A DNA stretch of 64,000 nucleotides from NCBI RefSeq assembly GCF_900090045.1, contig NC_041783.1, positions 832,001-896,000 on the forward strand, written 5' to 3'. Numbering within the stretch: position 1 is the first letter of the stretch; each line of letters starts with the position of its first letter. Below the pieces are notes generated by a model. It was not told the origin of the DNA and did no database searches. It saw only the letters and a program-made list of their open reading frames with translations. A program made the position numbers and the translations under genes. This document shows, piece after piece, positions 24,276-35,626 of the stretch. The stretch is from Plasmodium malariae. Its lineage: Eukaryota; Apicomplexa; Aconoidasida; Haemosporida; Plasmodiidae.

Positions 24276-24860
24276 AATGCGCTTGTTCTCAGTACAGTCA
24301 TACTTGCAGTAATCGATCTTTTAGCATATTTTACCTTCGCAGATTACAACATAAAAACGAACAAATTAACATTTGAGTCAAAAACAAATGAATGCAAAAG
24401 AGCAATATATATGTTTGCAGGCAAGGACTCATTCACTATAAGGAGTAAAGACAATGTTTACTTAGAAGCCCATGACAACAAAACAGTTATAAGCAGTTTA
24501 AACGTTTATGGAAATGTACACACAAATGAATTTCTCTTTTTTCAAACAAATCAGTGGAAATTATACTACATTAATACGTTCGATAGAAAAGATAATTCAT
24601 GGAGCCCCTCGGTAGGACCCCATGCTTACATAATTATATGAAAAAATTAAGGAAAAAAAAATAGTGTATCCTACTAATTTCAACAGCTCACCTCGTCAAT
24701 GTTTTCTATTTGGCTTCACCTGTCATACTTTTCTTTGCTGCATTTTTTTTTAATTCTCATACATTATTTGGTTACATTCTTTTTTCAAAATATACTTTCA
24801 AAAGGATATCAGCACGTGCGGTACCTCTCCTGATACATTTCTTGGCGGGCCATGGTACAG

Positions 24861-24896
<36 letters not shown>

Positions 24897-25934
24897 TCAC
24901 AGATAGTTTACTTTTAAAGAAACAACAAAAATAAATACAATAAGGTAAAATTTTAGTATGAATGTATATTTGTACATTTATGCGTATGTATTTTATGCGT
25001 ATGAAGCAAATTTGGAGCCACCGATGCCTACACCAAAATTGCCAACATTCCCAAGCATAGAGAATTAAAAATTAAGTTGAGGGTACATTTTTTCGATATA
25101 TGGGAAAACGATTCGCTATTTTTGCAAGTCGACAATAAAACAGTTTGGACGGGTAAGCAAACACGCTCAAATATGAGTGCGCGTTTATGAGTGTATGTAT
25201 GCACGTTTATGCATATATATGTATATGTTCACATTTTACCAATTTGAACAAATCTTTAACTGAAGCAAATTTTTTTTCTTTATTTTTTCGAGCGTTTTCT
25301 AATTTATGTTCTTTTTTTATATATTCTAGAGTTTTTAAATTTTTTTATTTTTTTTCTTTAGAATCTCATCAGTCTTGCTCTTCGGAAGTAATTGCTTACA
25401 AATAAATAATATATATCAAACGTTACAAAAAAGGAGCTCACTCGTTTTATGCCTATTTTGTAGAGTTGCTCCTCAGGAATAAACCTCTGCGGGAAGGATA
25501 CCCCTGACCGACTATCAGTTATTAGAAAAAAAAGGGGGAAAAATTTAGAAGGAAGAAAAGAAATTTCTCCAAAGTTTCTCCTTCCCTTCACCATGTTCAC
25601 TTCTTTTCCACATACATACACCTACCAAATAGTAATGAAATTACAACATCATGAAAAAAAAATCTTTTTTTTTTTTTTTTCTTTTTTTTTCCTCCAAATG
25701 CTTACAGGTACCTATAGGCGTGGAATTGGAGCATACGTCAGGTGTGTATCATAAGAATGAGAAAAAATTTAAAGAAAAAATTTATATCATGTTTATTGTC
25801 ACAACATTCTCTTTTTAATTTTTCATAAAACATCAGATACGGTTAATATATTAATTGGAAATACTTTAAAAAAAAAAACTGATGCATGTACAACGTCATG
25901 GGGCATAGACGATTTCGTTGTCTACTACAAATAA
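24273..25934 (+). CDS. Small secreted protein with protist beta-sandwich-like domain (7 exons)
   Basis: Seven exons join in phase to 233 residues: 24273-24611, 24805-24820, 25018-25152, 25362-25387, 25464-25517, 25708-25741 and 25837-25934. The N-terminus (MNALVLSTVILAVIDLLAY) is a signal peptide. The rest has a motif order I recall from ciliate and apicomplexan secreted proteins: an I-x-T-C turn, then H-x-L-x-I-K....F-D-I-W-E-N-D, VDNKTVWT, C-G-K-D, EHTS, and the ending SWGIDDFVVYY. The domain name is unknown to me; a jelly-roll or galactose-binding-like fold is an inference. Exon 2 is a 16-nt micro-exon, supported by phase and by the conserved Cys it encodes. Without it, exons 1 and 3 do not join in frame. 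The protein is predicted to be secreted, with no second membrane segment. Role unknown. Confidence 0.72.
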
Positions 25935-26272
25935 TATGACTTAACTTTTTTTTTCTTTTTTTCTATAATTAACGCAACGAAAAAATAAAAAATAAAAAAC
26001 TTGAAAACGTAGAAAAACGATGAAAAAATGGAGAATTGCCGAAAAAATGGACAACTGTAGAATAAAAGGAGAAACGTAGAAAAAAAATTTGCATAAATAA
26101 ACTCTAAAAAAAGGTTTGCAAAAATAAAAGCTGAAAAAATATTTGCAAAGATAAACACCTAAAAAATGTTTGCAAAAATTGAAAAAATTCTAAATAGTCA
26201 AATATCGCTAACGCAAGCACCACCAAGCGTGCACAAATTTTATCCCCTCCCCCCTTCCCCTCCTGATAAACT

Positions 26273-27358
26273 TCAATTATGACTTAGTATAGAGGTAATT
26301 GACATCCCATCCAAATTTTTTCTATTTGCATCAGCTCCAGCACTTATTAAGTATTCAATTATTTCCCTTTTTTCTGAATAAGCAGCAATATGCAATGCTG
26401 TATCACCAAAAGAATCTTCTGCATGTATATCAGCTCCTTGATCTACTAAAAATTTGACAATGTCCAAATATCCCCTATCACATGCATAATGTAGAGCAGT
26501 TAATCCACTAGTATTTTTTTTGTTAATTAAAGAAGGATGGTTTTTTAAAGTATTTTTTATTTGTTCTATATTTTCCTCTACGACACCTTGACAAAATATA
26601 TCACATAGGTTACTACTATTATTATTCATGCAGTCCTCTTGATCATAATTATTATCCTTCAATGGCTTCATTTTACTTATGCTCTTGGTAATATCAAACG
26701 TAAAATTATTATTTAAATTTTCTAAAGCATTAGGAAATAGTTTGGTAAAAAATTCGACATATAAAAATTTACAAACTTTTTTATTTACTCCATAACAGTT
26801 TTTCCATGCCCTCATTTTTGCACTTTTAACAAATTCGCCATTTTTGCTTTCCTCTAATTTTTCTCCTTTTCTGTTACCGCTGTTGCAGTGGTACCTCCCT
26901 CCATGCAAATTACCATTTGTATGGTCACTACCACTAGAATCGCCCTTACCACTTGCATCCCCACTATTACTACACCATTGACTACATTCCTCATTGGTAT
27001 CATTAATTAACTTTACATCTCCTTCCTTGATTTGTTTATATAACCCATACAAGTACACCCATTCCTCGAATTTCAGTTTGCTTCTATACATTTTAACAGC
27101 ATTGCAAATTTGGCAAAATTTCTCTTCTAGTTCTTCATCGCTTACATTTACAATTATACTCTTATCTATTACGGGCAAGTCGATCCTTCTATATTTTCTA
27201 TATATAGCCAATGGCACATTAAGTAACCATGTTTTTATGTAATATAACTTGTTTAATATTATACTTGTGTTTTTATTATAGCCCTTTAATAAGCATAGTA
27301 TGACCATCGCAAAGGTAACGTTAACAAATAAAAATGACTTGTTTATGTTTTTAAACAT
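26273..27358 (-). CDS. Acyl-CoA-binding protein with ankyrin repeats, N-terminal membrane anchor
   Basis: A single-exon, 361-residue protein. Residues 8-24 form a hydrophobic segment (SFLFVNVTFAMVILCLL), a likely anchor or signal. An ACBP domain starts near 79: FCQICNAV, then YGLYKQIKEGDV, the hallmark acyl-CoA-binding turn. A Ser/Gly/Asn-rich insert follows, then the domain resumes with SAKMRAWKNCYG. The Lys and Trp of AKMRAWK correspond to the acyl-CoA phosphate and base contacts of the family. From about 255 there are three ankyrin units: TSGLTALHYACDRGYLDIVK, FGDTALHIAAYSEKREIIEY and a short last one. The layout is that of ACBD6, plus a membrane anchor. It probably binds long-chain acyl-CoA at a membrane and partners through the ankyrins. 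It is convergent with the secreted-protein gene, 338 bp apart. Confidence 0.85.
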   Translation of the reverse strand: MFKNINKSFLFVNVTFAMVILCLLKGYNKNTSIILNKLYYIKTWLLNVPLAIYRKYRRIDLPVIDKSIIVNVSDEELEEKFCQICNAVKMYRSKLKFEEWVYLYGLYKQIKEGDVKLINDTNEECSQWCSNSGDASGKGDSSGSDHTNGNLHGGRYHCNSGNRKGEKLEESKNGEFVKSAKMRAWKNCYGVNKKVCKFLYVEFFTKLFPNALENLNNNFTFDITKSISKMKPLKDNNYDQEDCMNNNSSNLCDIFCQGVVEENIEQIKNTLKNHPSLINKKNTSGLTALHYACDRGYLDIVKFLVDQGADIHAEDSFGDTALHIAAYSEKREIIEYLISAGADANRKNLDGMSITSILSHN

Positions 27359-27677
27359 ATTTTATAGTTGCGATAAAGGGGGTAAGGATATATTGTACAC
27401 GTTCGTAAACAATTGCTGCCAATACGTGCTCAAGGAAGGGCTTATTCATACGTATGATCTATATGTATATACTTAAAATTTTTTACGAGATGAAAAAAAA
27501 AAAAAAAGAAAAAAAAAAATGTCTAATTGAACTTAGCTCTGAATTCATACTTGCTAAATTTTTCAACAGAAATCAATCATTATAACATTACATATGTGTT
27601 CATATTTCTGTCCATGCATATGTGGGTTTACGCCTGTGGCTATGCGTGCCATACATACGTATATATGTACATATATT

Positions 27678-27720
<43 letters not shown>

Positions 27721-28032
27721 GTATATGTATATGTATATATGTATATATATCTGTATATATATATGTATACTTATTTATTTGAGTAAACGTATAAAGGTTT
27801 GTTGTCCTTTTAAATTATTCCTCTCCCGTTATACGAAATTATAGGCAAAACTTTTACTAAATGTAACAAAACCCTTATTATAATTTAAATTTTCTAAATT
27901 ACAAGTTTATAAAAAGCAATTGTTTTGCATGAGCATCCTTTCAAGGTTATTTTACTGTATTTGTTTTTTATTTTATTTAAATTTCAACTAAAACCATTTC
28001 GTAACTTCAAAAAAAAATTATCGCCCGTGCGG

Positions 28033-28083
<51 letters not shown>

Positions 28084-29658
28084 AATGAATGTACTTACAT
28101 AGTATATATGTATTTATGCATATATTTCTACAGGAAGTTACGTTCCATATGGTGCTACTTCCACCGCTTGAGGAAATTTTTTGCTACTACTAATTTTTAT
28201 GCTTTTGCTTATTTTACAACATTCCCTCTTCCCTCTTTTTAAACAATGAAAAAAGAAAAAAAAAAAAAAAAAAAAAAAAAGAAAAACGAGAAGAATGAGA
28301 AGAATGAGAAAAATTACATGTACATGTACATGTACATGTACATATATTTGTACATAATTTTTTGTATATTCGTTTTGCCTTCACATATTTGCGTAGTATT
28401 CCAAATTTTATGTGAGTACAAGTGCAAAGAAAAAAAAATTAAATTATTTCGAAGAAATAAAGTTCGGAAGGTAAAATATGATCCCCGTTGTTCGTTAACT
28501 TCTGTTTTTATCTCCTTTTTTGTGTACATAAACGGGGATATACAAATATGTACATATAATTATATACATACAATTATATATATACTCTTATATACATACA
28601 CTTATATACATGCATACATACGTACATACATAATACAAACATGTATACACATGAGACACCCGTAAGGATGAAAATTAATTCTTTTTTTACATTTACGCAT
28701 TATACATCAACGCCTCTAAAGTAAAATAAAACAAAGAGAAACAGCATAAACAAAATAAGCAAAATATACAAAATAAACCAAAAAAACAAAGTAAAATAGG
28801 ATAATTTGTTTCCACTGGTTATATAATAAAAATGCTGGATACGGCAAATATCAGGGTCCACATATATATGCAAAAAAAAAAGAAAGCAAAAACATTAGTT
28901 CTATTTGTTTTTTTATTAATATATTTAAATAGTTAAGTGTTTATATATATATATATATAAGTATATGTATATATAAGTATATGTATATATATGTATACGT
29001 ATATATAAGTATACGTATATATAAGTATACGTATATATAAGTATATTATATATAAGTATATCGTATATATAAGTATAGTATATATAAGTATATGTATATA
29101 TAAGTATATGTATATATATAAGTATATGTATATATAAGTATATGTATATATAAGTATATGTATATATAAGTATATATAGTATATATATAGTATACGTATA
29201 TATAAGTATATGTATATATAAGTATATGTATATATAAGTATATGTATATATAAGTATATGTATATATATATTTTTTTTTTTCATTTATTTCTTATTTTTA
29301 CGTAATTTTTATGTTATCCCCGCATGAAGGACAATTTTACAAATTCTTCGTAGTTACTGAACATACTACTGTAGCTGTCCAGACTTAACTAAATTTTTCG
29401 ATCGATAAATGAAAATAAAAAACTAACAGTAGAGGTTTTTTTAAAATAAAAAAAGAAAAACGTCTCTGTTACGTAAGACGGATATATGTACGTTCTGTGC
29501 TGTAAGAAACGAATGTGCTGCATTGCAATAACTACATACTTACATACGTACGTACATATATACACGTATGTATATATAATTATTTACACATGGAAGAAGG
29601 TTAATTCTTCGAGTTCTTTTGTTCCTTCCGCCGTACATAAAAATATATATATATATAC

Positions 29659-29691
<33 letters not shown>

Positions 29692-29747
29692 CATCTGTTA
29701 AAATTTTGAAACAAAACTCCAAAACAGAATTGCACAAGAAAGGAAAT
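27359..29747. other. Divergent intergenic region, ACBP-ankyrin / TRM10
   Basis: 2.4 kb between divergent starts. It contains (TA)n at 27677-27712 and 28036-28080, poly(dA) at 28256-28280, CATGTA repeats (28316-28341), and a 16-bp minisatellite (28940-29275). A second AT/ATAC block (29645-29693) ends about 55 bp upstream of the TRM10 ATG. No convincing exon. Confidence 0.7.
28940..29275. repeat. 16-bp tandem repeat (GTATATGTATATATAA)
   Basis: About twenty copies, with a decayed centre (29040-29090 and 29170-29200). Nearly the same 16-bp unit recurs at 54930-55212, discussed as a finding. Confidence 0.9.
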
Positions 29748-30390
29748 ATGGCAAACGAGGACATGGAAGACTCGTCCGCAAGTGAGGACGAAATAAACAA
29801 GTTTTTTGCGAATATATCAAACGTAATTGATGAAAAAGATATAATCAAATTAACAAAACAGAAAAAAACGAAAAAAGAAAAAAAATTAGAAAAGAGAAAA
29901 TATATAAAAGAAAAAAGAAAGAAGAATAGACCAGAAGAAAAAAAAAAAAGACAAAAGAAAAAAAAACAAGAGCTGTTAAAAATATTAAATAATTTAAATG
30001 AGGAGGAGAAATTTATATTTTTAAAAGAAAGGAAAATATTGGAACAAACAAAGAAACAAAGAAAAAAAGAATTTCTAAAAAATTCTTTTAATGAAGCATA
30101 TAAAATTTGTTTTAACTGTTCTTTTATACATTACATGGGAGAAAAAGAAATTTCTAGTTTAGCTAAACAAATATTCTTGTCATATCATTATATGATAAAA
30201 CATGAAGTACCTGTACACTTTCATTTTTCACACTTAAATAATTCGGACGAATTATTTGTACAACTAAAAAAAAAATATTCATTAAGTAAGTGGATGGTGC
30301 AGGTGCATGTACAGGATTTTTGGGAAATTTTTCCGAAAGACAAAATTGTTGTCCTCTCTCCTGATGCGACCGAGGTAGAGTGAAGGATAG

Positions 30391-30426
<36 letters not shown>

Positions 30427-31332
30427 CATTAAAATCAACTGCAGTGGACCATAGAATAGTCTTCAGTGCACCTTCAAAAAATTAGCTTATTTATTTTATT
30501 CAGCAATACATATTATCCACTTTTTTAGGACCTAACAGAAATAAGGAAGGACCACGTTTACATTATATCAGCCCTGGTGGATAGGAGTGTTTCCAAGGTT
30601 TGTGTAGATAAAAAGAAAACATGTAGTTATTACATACGTGTGAATGTGCACACTTGAACAGTTTATACTTGACGTATCATAATGTTCCTTTTTTTATGTA
30701 TATAATGAAAACAACCATGTAGAAATTATCTAAAACTTTTAAGGTATTTACACCCTCTTTAAAATTTTATTTTAACTACTCCTTTTTTTCTGCTGCTACA
30801 GAATTTGTCCTTCTACCAAGCGTCGTTACACGGCCTAGAGACGAGGAAACTACCCTTGGAGGTAAGGTTTAAGGAAAAATAGTTAAATAAAAGAATAAAA
30901 ATATAAGAGCGCAATAAACAAAAGCATAACAAGTGAACGCAAAATAAATAGAGCAGTTTTCCATTTATATGTAACTGCCCATTAATGTACGATCGTATAA
31001 CTGTATTTGATATTTTTTGTGTAGATTCTATTTCGCTATACCGTTACGATCGTTATCCCACCGAATTGCAACGTATATGTGTATATTTATATACATATAT
31101 ATATACATATATATATACATATATATATACATATATATATACATATAGTACATGTATTTATTTAATTTTTTTTTCCCCACGCTGCTAGCAATACGTCAAG
31201 AAAAAAAAAAGCAACGTGCTTAACGTAAACACAGTTATTGAAATATTAATAAGCTACTTAAAGGACAAAGATTGGCTGAAAGTTTTCGAAAAATGTATTC
31301 CACAAAAAAAGGTTATCTCTTTTTGTTATTAG
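29748..31332 (+). CDS. TRM10: tRNA (guanine-N1)-methyltransferase TRM10
   Basis: Four exons in phase: 29748-30374, 30529-30597, 30802-30861 and 31189-31332, giving 299 residues. The N-terminal third is a Lys/Arg-rich coiled coil, usual for TRM10 proteins. The SPOUT-type catalytic core follows: VVLSPDATE, then HVYIISALVDRSVSK, ASLHGLETRKLPLEQYV, LNVNTVIEILISYL and KDWLKVFEKCIPQKK. These are the TRM10 family signatures. Family function is m1G (or m1A) at position 9 of tRNA using SAM. The 3' end is open to question. A donor after QKK (GTTATC at 31312) and an acceptor at 31396 would join in phase to a Lys-rich tail beginning QTEKKRLIMQKRVKDK, replacing the short VISFCY end. The start is the ATG at 29748, after a long AT block. 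Confidence 0.87.
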
Positions 31333-32285
31333 TCCATATGTACAAATGAGGTTTTAAAAAAATAAATATAAAAAATAAGGTAGATAAAGATTATAGCAAA
31401 CGGAAAAAAAGCGACTGATCATGCAAAAAAGGGTGAAAGATAAGTTAAACAAAAATAAAATAAACTACAGTAAAAATGGTAAAATCATTAAGAGCTTAGC
31501 AAAAGCAATTGAAAAATTGCACCCATGGGATTTATACACATACATATATACACATAGATATATGTATACATATATCTATGAGCATGCCGTGGCTAAAGTA
31601 GTACTTTTGCCGCATATTTATTTCAGTGTAACGTCATTTTGTATACCAACAAAAGAAAAAAAAAAAAATTATGCACAACGTTCTTCTGTTATTATTTTTT
31701 TTTTTTTCAACGAAAAGCACACCTACTTTTTTGTTATGATGATGTTGTGCAATAATATGAACAATGCAAAGGGGAATTCATAGTTATATCTTTTGAATAT
31801 CTTGCAAATAATACATACATATATATATATATTCATCTTTTTGCTTATTTTATACATATTCTCCATTTTGGGTGTATGTGCATCAGAAAGGTGGTTTCTT
31901 AAGTGCAATTTAAAGTGCAATATGTTTTAAATATGCCACTTTTACTCTATTCTGATTTATCTTGCCAATTTTTGAATCATTTTGAACTGTTTTGAACTAT
32001 TTTAACCATTTTGTTTTATTTTATTTCGCATTATTCTTTAATTTATCCATTTATTTATCCATTTATTTATCCATTTATTTATCCATTTATTTATCCATTT
32101 ATTTATCCATTTATTTATCCATTTATTTATCCATTTATTTATCCATTTATTTATTCATTTATTTATTAATTTATTTATTAATTTATTTATTTACGTAACT
32201 GTTTATTATCTTTTTTTTCGTTTTGCACATTCAACTTATAATATTTTTATGTCTTTTTTAAAATTCTCTTTTCCAATCAAAAATT
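31333..32285. other. Intergenic region between convergent TRM10 and DUF1764 genes
   Basis: The first 150 bp may be an extra TRM10 exon (Lys-rich frame open from 31397). The rest has AT-rich filler, a TACATATATATA block in the preceding intron (31088-31146) and the 12-bp array at 32037-32195. Confidence 0.55.
32037..32195. repeat. 12-bp tandem repeat (CCATTTATTTAT)
   Basis: About thirteen copies of the 12-bp unit, degrading to AATTTATTTATT at the right end. The period is a multiple of three, so one frame reads as repeated Leu/Ser/Ile/Tyr without any flanking coding sequence. Confidence 0.92.
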
Positions 32286-33037
32286 TTAAAAACAACAGTT
32301 ACAGTCGAATGGGCAATCTTTTGTGTATCCTCCTCTGCCTGAATAAAATAAATAATTTTTTTTTTTTTTTTTTGTTTTTTTATTTTATAAGTATTAAAAA
32401 TAACGTTTAATCTGTTTTAAGGATTAAAATGTACAGGGAGCATGTTCGTACATATACATATATATATGTTATATATGCATATATGATACATATACATGTA
32501 TGTTTATGTTATATATGCATATATGATATATATACATGTATATATATGTTATATATGCATATATGATATATATACATGTATATATATGTATCATATATGC
32601 AGGCTCGCGTGGGGGCTCGTGTACAATCAGAAAAATACATGAGAAAACTATGCAAAGTACCCATCTTAAGCTCTTCCATTGAGTAAATGGGCAAACCATC
32701 AGGAGTACGTAGTCGTTCTATCGCCTTCTGTTTTAACACTTCTTTACTTTTTTCATTATTCTTTTTTATCCTGGTAACGTGCTTTTTTCCTTCTAAACTA
32801 TTATTATTATTATTTTTTTTTTTTTTTTTTTTTTTTAATTTCCCCATCCTCTTTAACTTTCTTACAACTATTTTCTTTATCTTTAACATTTATGACGGTA
32901 CTGAAGATACTCTCTATATTCGATTTGGCTTCTACCATATCTTTTTTACTCTTTTCATGGATTTTTTTTTTTTTTAATATTTTCCTTCTTTCCTTCCTCG
33001 ATAAAGGTTTTTTCAAATTTTCGTTAACATCAACCAT
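32286..33037 (-). CDS. DUF1764 basic protein, two exons, apparent 1-base homopolymer frameshift
   Basis: Exon 1 (33037-32661) starts MVDVNENLKKPLSRKERRKI and is very Lys-rich. Exon 2 (32338-32286) supplies the diagnostic DUF1764 ending GRGGYTKDCPFDCNCCF. The splice joins in phase after EELKMG and matches the family pattern (…DG.PIY...EL....…CPFDC.CCF). As sequenced, the frame is broken: a run of exactly 24 A on the coding strand (32813-32836) carries the first frame into TAA. The conserved C-terminus lies one frame over and would be continuous with 23 or 26 A. With 23 A the spliced protein has 142 residues. An error in the run length is the likeliest cause; a real polymorphism or polymerase slippage is possible. 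Function of the family is unknown; the protein is small, basic and conserved in eukaryotes. Confidence 0.78.
32813..32836. repeat. 24-bp homopolymer inside DUF1764 exon
   Basis: Uninterrupted T24 on the plus strand (A24 on the coding strand), preceded on the plus strand by an (ATT) run that encodes Asn repeats. Its length decides whether the gene above is intact. Confidence 0.95.
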
Positions 33038-34075
33038 TTTTTTAAAGATGTAGTTTATTTTTATTTATATATAACTGTATGCAACGTATTTCCCAGTGCC
33101 ACACTAACATACGGTACAGAATATATACGTCAAAGTAATATATTCATAATAATACTTAACATTAATAAACAGTATAATTGTTAAGAAATTTGTTTATTCC
33201 ACTTATTTCTTTTTGCATTTTTCATTTTGCTTATTTTAATTGCTCATATATTTTTCCATTTATTACGCTCATATTTTTCTATTCATTTTGTTTATATATT
33301 TTTTTCCATCTGTTTTGCTTATATATGTTTCTATATATTTTGCCTTTTTTTTTTTTTTTTTTTTTTATTCAATATATAGAGGCAGGCACGTTACATTATT
33401 TTAAGTGGTAATAAATTTTTTTTTTTTTTATTTCGTCGTTCCATTTTTTGCTTCGTCATTTTGTATAAATAATAAATTAGCATTTTTTTTATTATTGGTT
33501 TTTCTCTTTTCTTAATTATAAATAGTTAGCTTTTTTAAATTCATTCATATTAAAGAAAACGAAGTCAAAGAAGAATAATGATAAATGAAGCAAAAATATG
33601 ATGATACAAATTAAAGTAAAAATGCAGGTAAAATAAAATAAAATACGTATGAAGGATAAATTCTGTGTAAAATAATGAAACACTCAAATTAAGGAGCATA
33701 AAAATTATAGAGACAAAATAGCATGATTAAACAATATTCTAAAATTTAAAAGGATGAAGAGGAAAATACAAAATATGCCATTTTATCATTGTGAACATGA
33801 TTCAAATACTATCTTTTTCTTTTTTTTTTTCCCGCACAACTTTTTTAATACACATCGGTATTGGCGTTGCTGAACATGAAAAATTAGGAAAGGAATATAA
33901 ACACAAATGTAATTATGGCCGCGTAAATATGAATTATAAATATATACATACGTATGTAAATATATATATATATATATACGCTATGGGTACATGGATATAT
34001 GTATATACGCACACATATACGCGCATAGACCTAATTTCCCAAAGTAAATATTCATTTTAAGGGTTTAGGGGGGGG

Positions 34076-34107
<32 letters not shown>

Positions 34108-34693
34108 AAAAATTTAAAAAAACACAGAACTGATCAGAGTTACTTAGAACATTCATTCTTACTATAAACACGAAAAAATATATTTTTTCTAATTTTTTCT
34201 AATTTTTTCTAATTTTTTCTAATTTTTTCTAATTTTTTTTTTTTTTTTTTTTTTTTACCCTTACCACTATAAAATTTTACCTTTTCTCATAAATTACCGT
34301 TTACACCATGCCACATATTAATTTTGCACTTTACAGATAAATAAATATAGAACAACATACCAAAATATTCATCTTTTTTAACACCTTTATCATTTTTAAC
34401 GTTTCTCCAAAGCATCGTACATTTTAGTTATAACATGCAGGCAAAGAAAAACCTAATAACGCTTTACATTCAGATGCTGTGGCTACGTGAACACTCATAT
34501 CTTTCAACCTTAACTGACTACCCTATTGTCATGTATTCCTCTGTAATAGTAAATCCCTAGCTACATAGTGAAGCAATACTGTTTTCTATTTGTTATTAAC
34601 TTATTCGTCTGAATAATCTAATTTTTTTTTTTTAATTTAAACATATCTAAGCTATGATAATTGTGACAAATATTACAGATAATATGGTCATGG
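33038..34693. other. Intergenic region between DUF1764 and U2AF35 genes
   Basis: AT-rich filler between two minus-strand genes. Contains poly(dT) at 33346-33366, (TA)n at 33960-33977, a run of G then A at 34066-34104, and a TTTTTTCTAA-type 10-bp array (34182-34235). A plus-strand frame near 33790-34060 starts well but runs into (TA)n repeats; I do not call it. Confidence 0.65.
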
Positions 34694-35626
34694 TCATCCT
34701 CCTCCTTCAACTACTTCGATTTCCCCCCCATCCTTTTTCACTTCCCCTTGTTTACTATCAACATTTTCATTTTTTTGTGCATTTTTCATTTCTCTTTCTT
34801 TATTCCATCTTTCTATTTTTTCTCTTCTTTCTGTACTGTTTTCACGCCTCGCGTATTTATGACTCCTATCAACATCTTCATCATCATTACTATTACTCCT
34901 ACTTTTATTTTTACGTTTCGATGAATGATGACCATCTCCATATTTATCCCTTTTGTGCTTTTCTCTACCACTTGCTCTATTCCTATAACTATCATGATAT
35001 GCATCTTCCGAATCGTCTTTTGTTTTCCTCCTTTTTTTATATTCTGGGAATTTTTTATACATTCGTCTATATAATTTTCTTTTAACACTCCTAGGCACAT
35101 GTTTGATGTGCATAAAATTACAATATCCTCCACGTCTACATTGCCCATCTACAAATTGCCTACATCTTGCTTCTCTAAAATCAGTTACAGGTGTATATTC
35201 AATTTGCAATGGTTTACCAGCATAAAACCTACCATTTAATTCCTTAACAGCCTTTTCTGCATAATCTTCATGAGTATATTTAATATATACATTACCAATA
35301 ATATGATCACCTATATTATCACATACAACCATATCTTCAATTTCTCCATATTTCATTAATTCTTCAAAAACTTCTTCATAGAATTCTTCAAAATGATCAG
35401 CAGCTTTATCTAATACTTCATCATCAACCATTTGCCCTTCTGCAATTGCAACTGCCATAGGTGGATTATCATACATATGCCTTATAACTAACGTCTGAGC
35501 ACTGTTTGGTTTGTAATGACTTCTACTACATTGATCTCCATGACGACACGCCCCTATTTTCCAAAAAAAAGGACAGTTAACCCTATCTTCCTCCGTTCCA
35601 ATTATACGAGCCAGGTGTTCCGCCAT
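34694..35626 (-). CDS. U2AF1: Splicing factor U2AF small subunit (U2AF35)
   Basis: A single-exon, 310-residue protein colinear with human U2AF1. CCCH zinc finger 1 uses Cys18, Cys27, Cys33 and His37. The U2AF homology motif covers about 65-147, including YGEIEDMVVCDNIGDHIIGN. Zinc finger 2 uses Cys155, Cys163, Cys169 and His173. Ser34 falls exactly at the position of the human myelodysplasia hotspot S34. After 180 comes a Lys/Arg/Asp/Glu/Ser tail in place of a clean RS domain. U2AF35 reads the AG at 3' splice sites with U2AF65; here nearly all acceptors in neighbouring genes are AG after short T-rich tracts. The UHM RxF motif reads RFY. It is divergent from the HECT gene. Confidence 0.97.
   Translation of the reverse strand: MAEHLARIIGTEEDRVNCPFFWKIGACRHGDQCSRSHYKPNSAQTLVIRHMYDNPPMAVAIAEGQMVDDEVLDKAADHFEEFYEEVFEELMKYGEIEDMVVCDNIGDHIIGNVYIKYTHEDYAEKAVKELNGRFYAGKPLQIEYTPVTDFREARCRQFVDGQCRRGGYCNFMHIKHVPRSVKRKLYRRMYKKFPEYKKRRKTKDDSEDAYHDSYRNRASGREKHKRDKYGDGHHSSKRKNKSRSNSNDDEDVDRSHKYARRENSTERREKIERWNKEREMKNAQKNENVDSKQGEVKKDGGEIEVVEGGG

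Noticed and set aside
28925..29284. 119-codon minus-strand frame of Ile/Tyr/Thr/His repeats
   Set aside because: It is the translation of a 16-bp minisatellite, whose period keeps all frames open; no unique flanking protein sequence.
33791..34060. 89-codon plus-strand frame starting MNMIQILSFSFFF
   Set aside because: The second half is translated (TA)n and TACATA repeats; no splice signals or domain.
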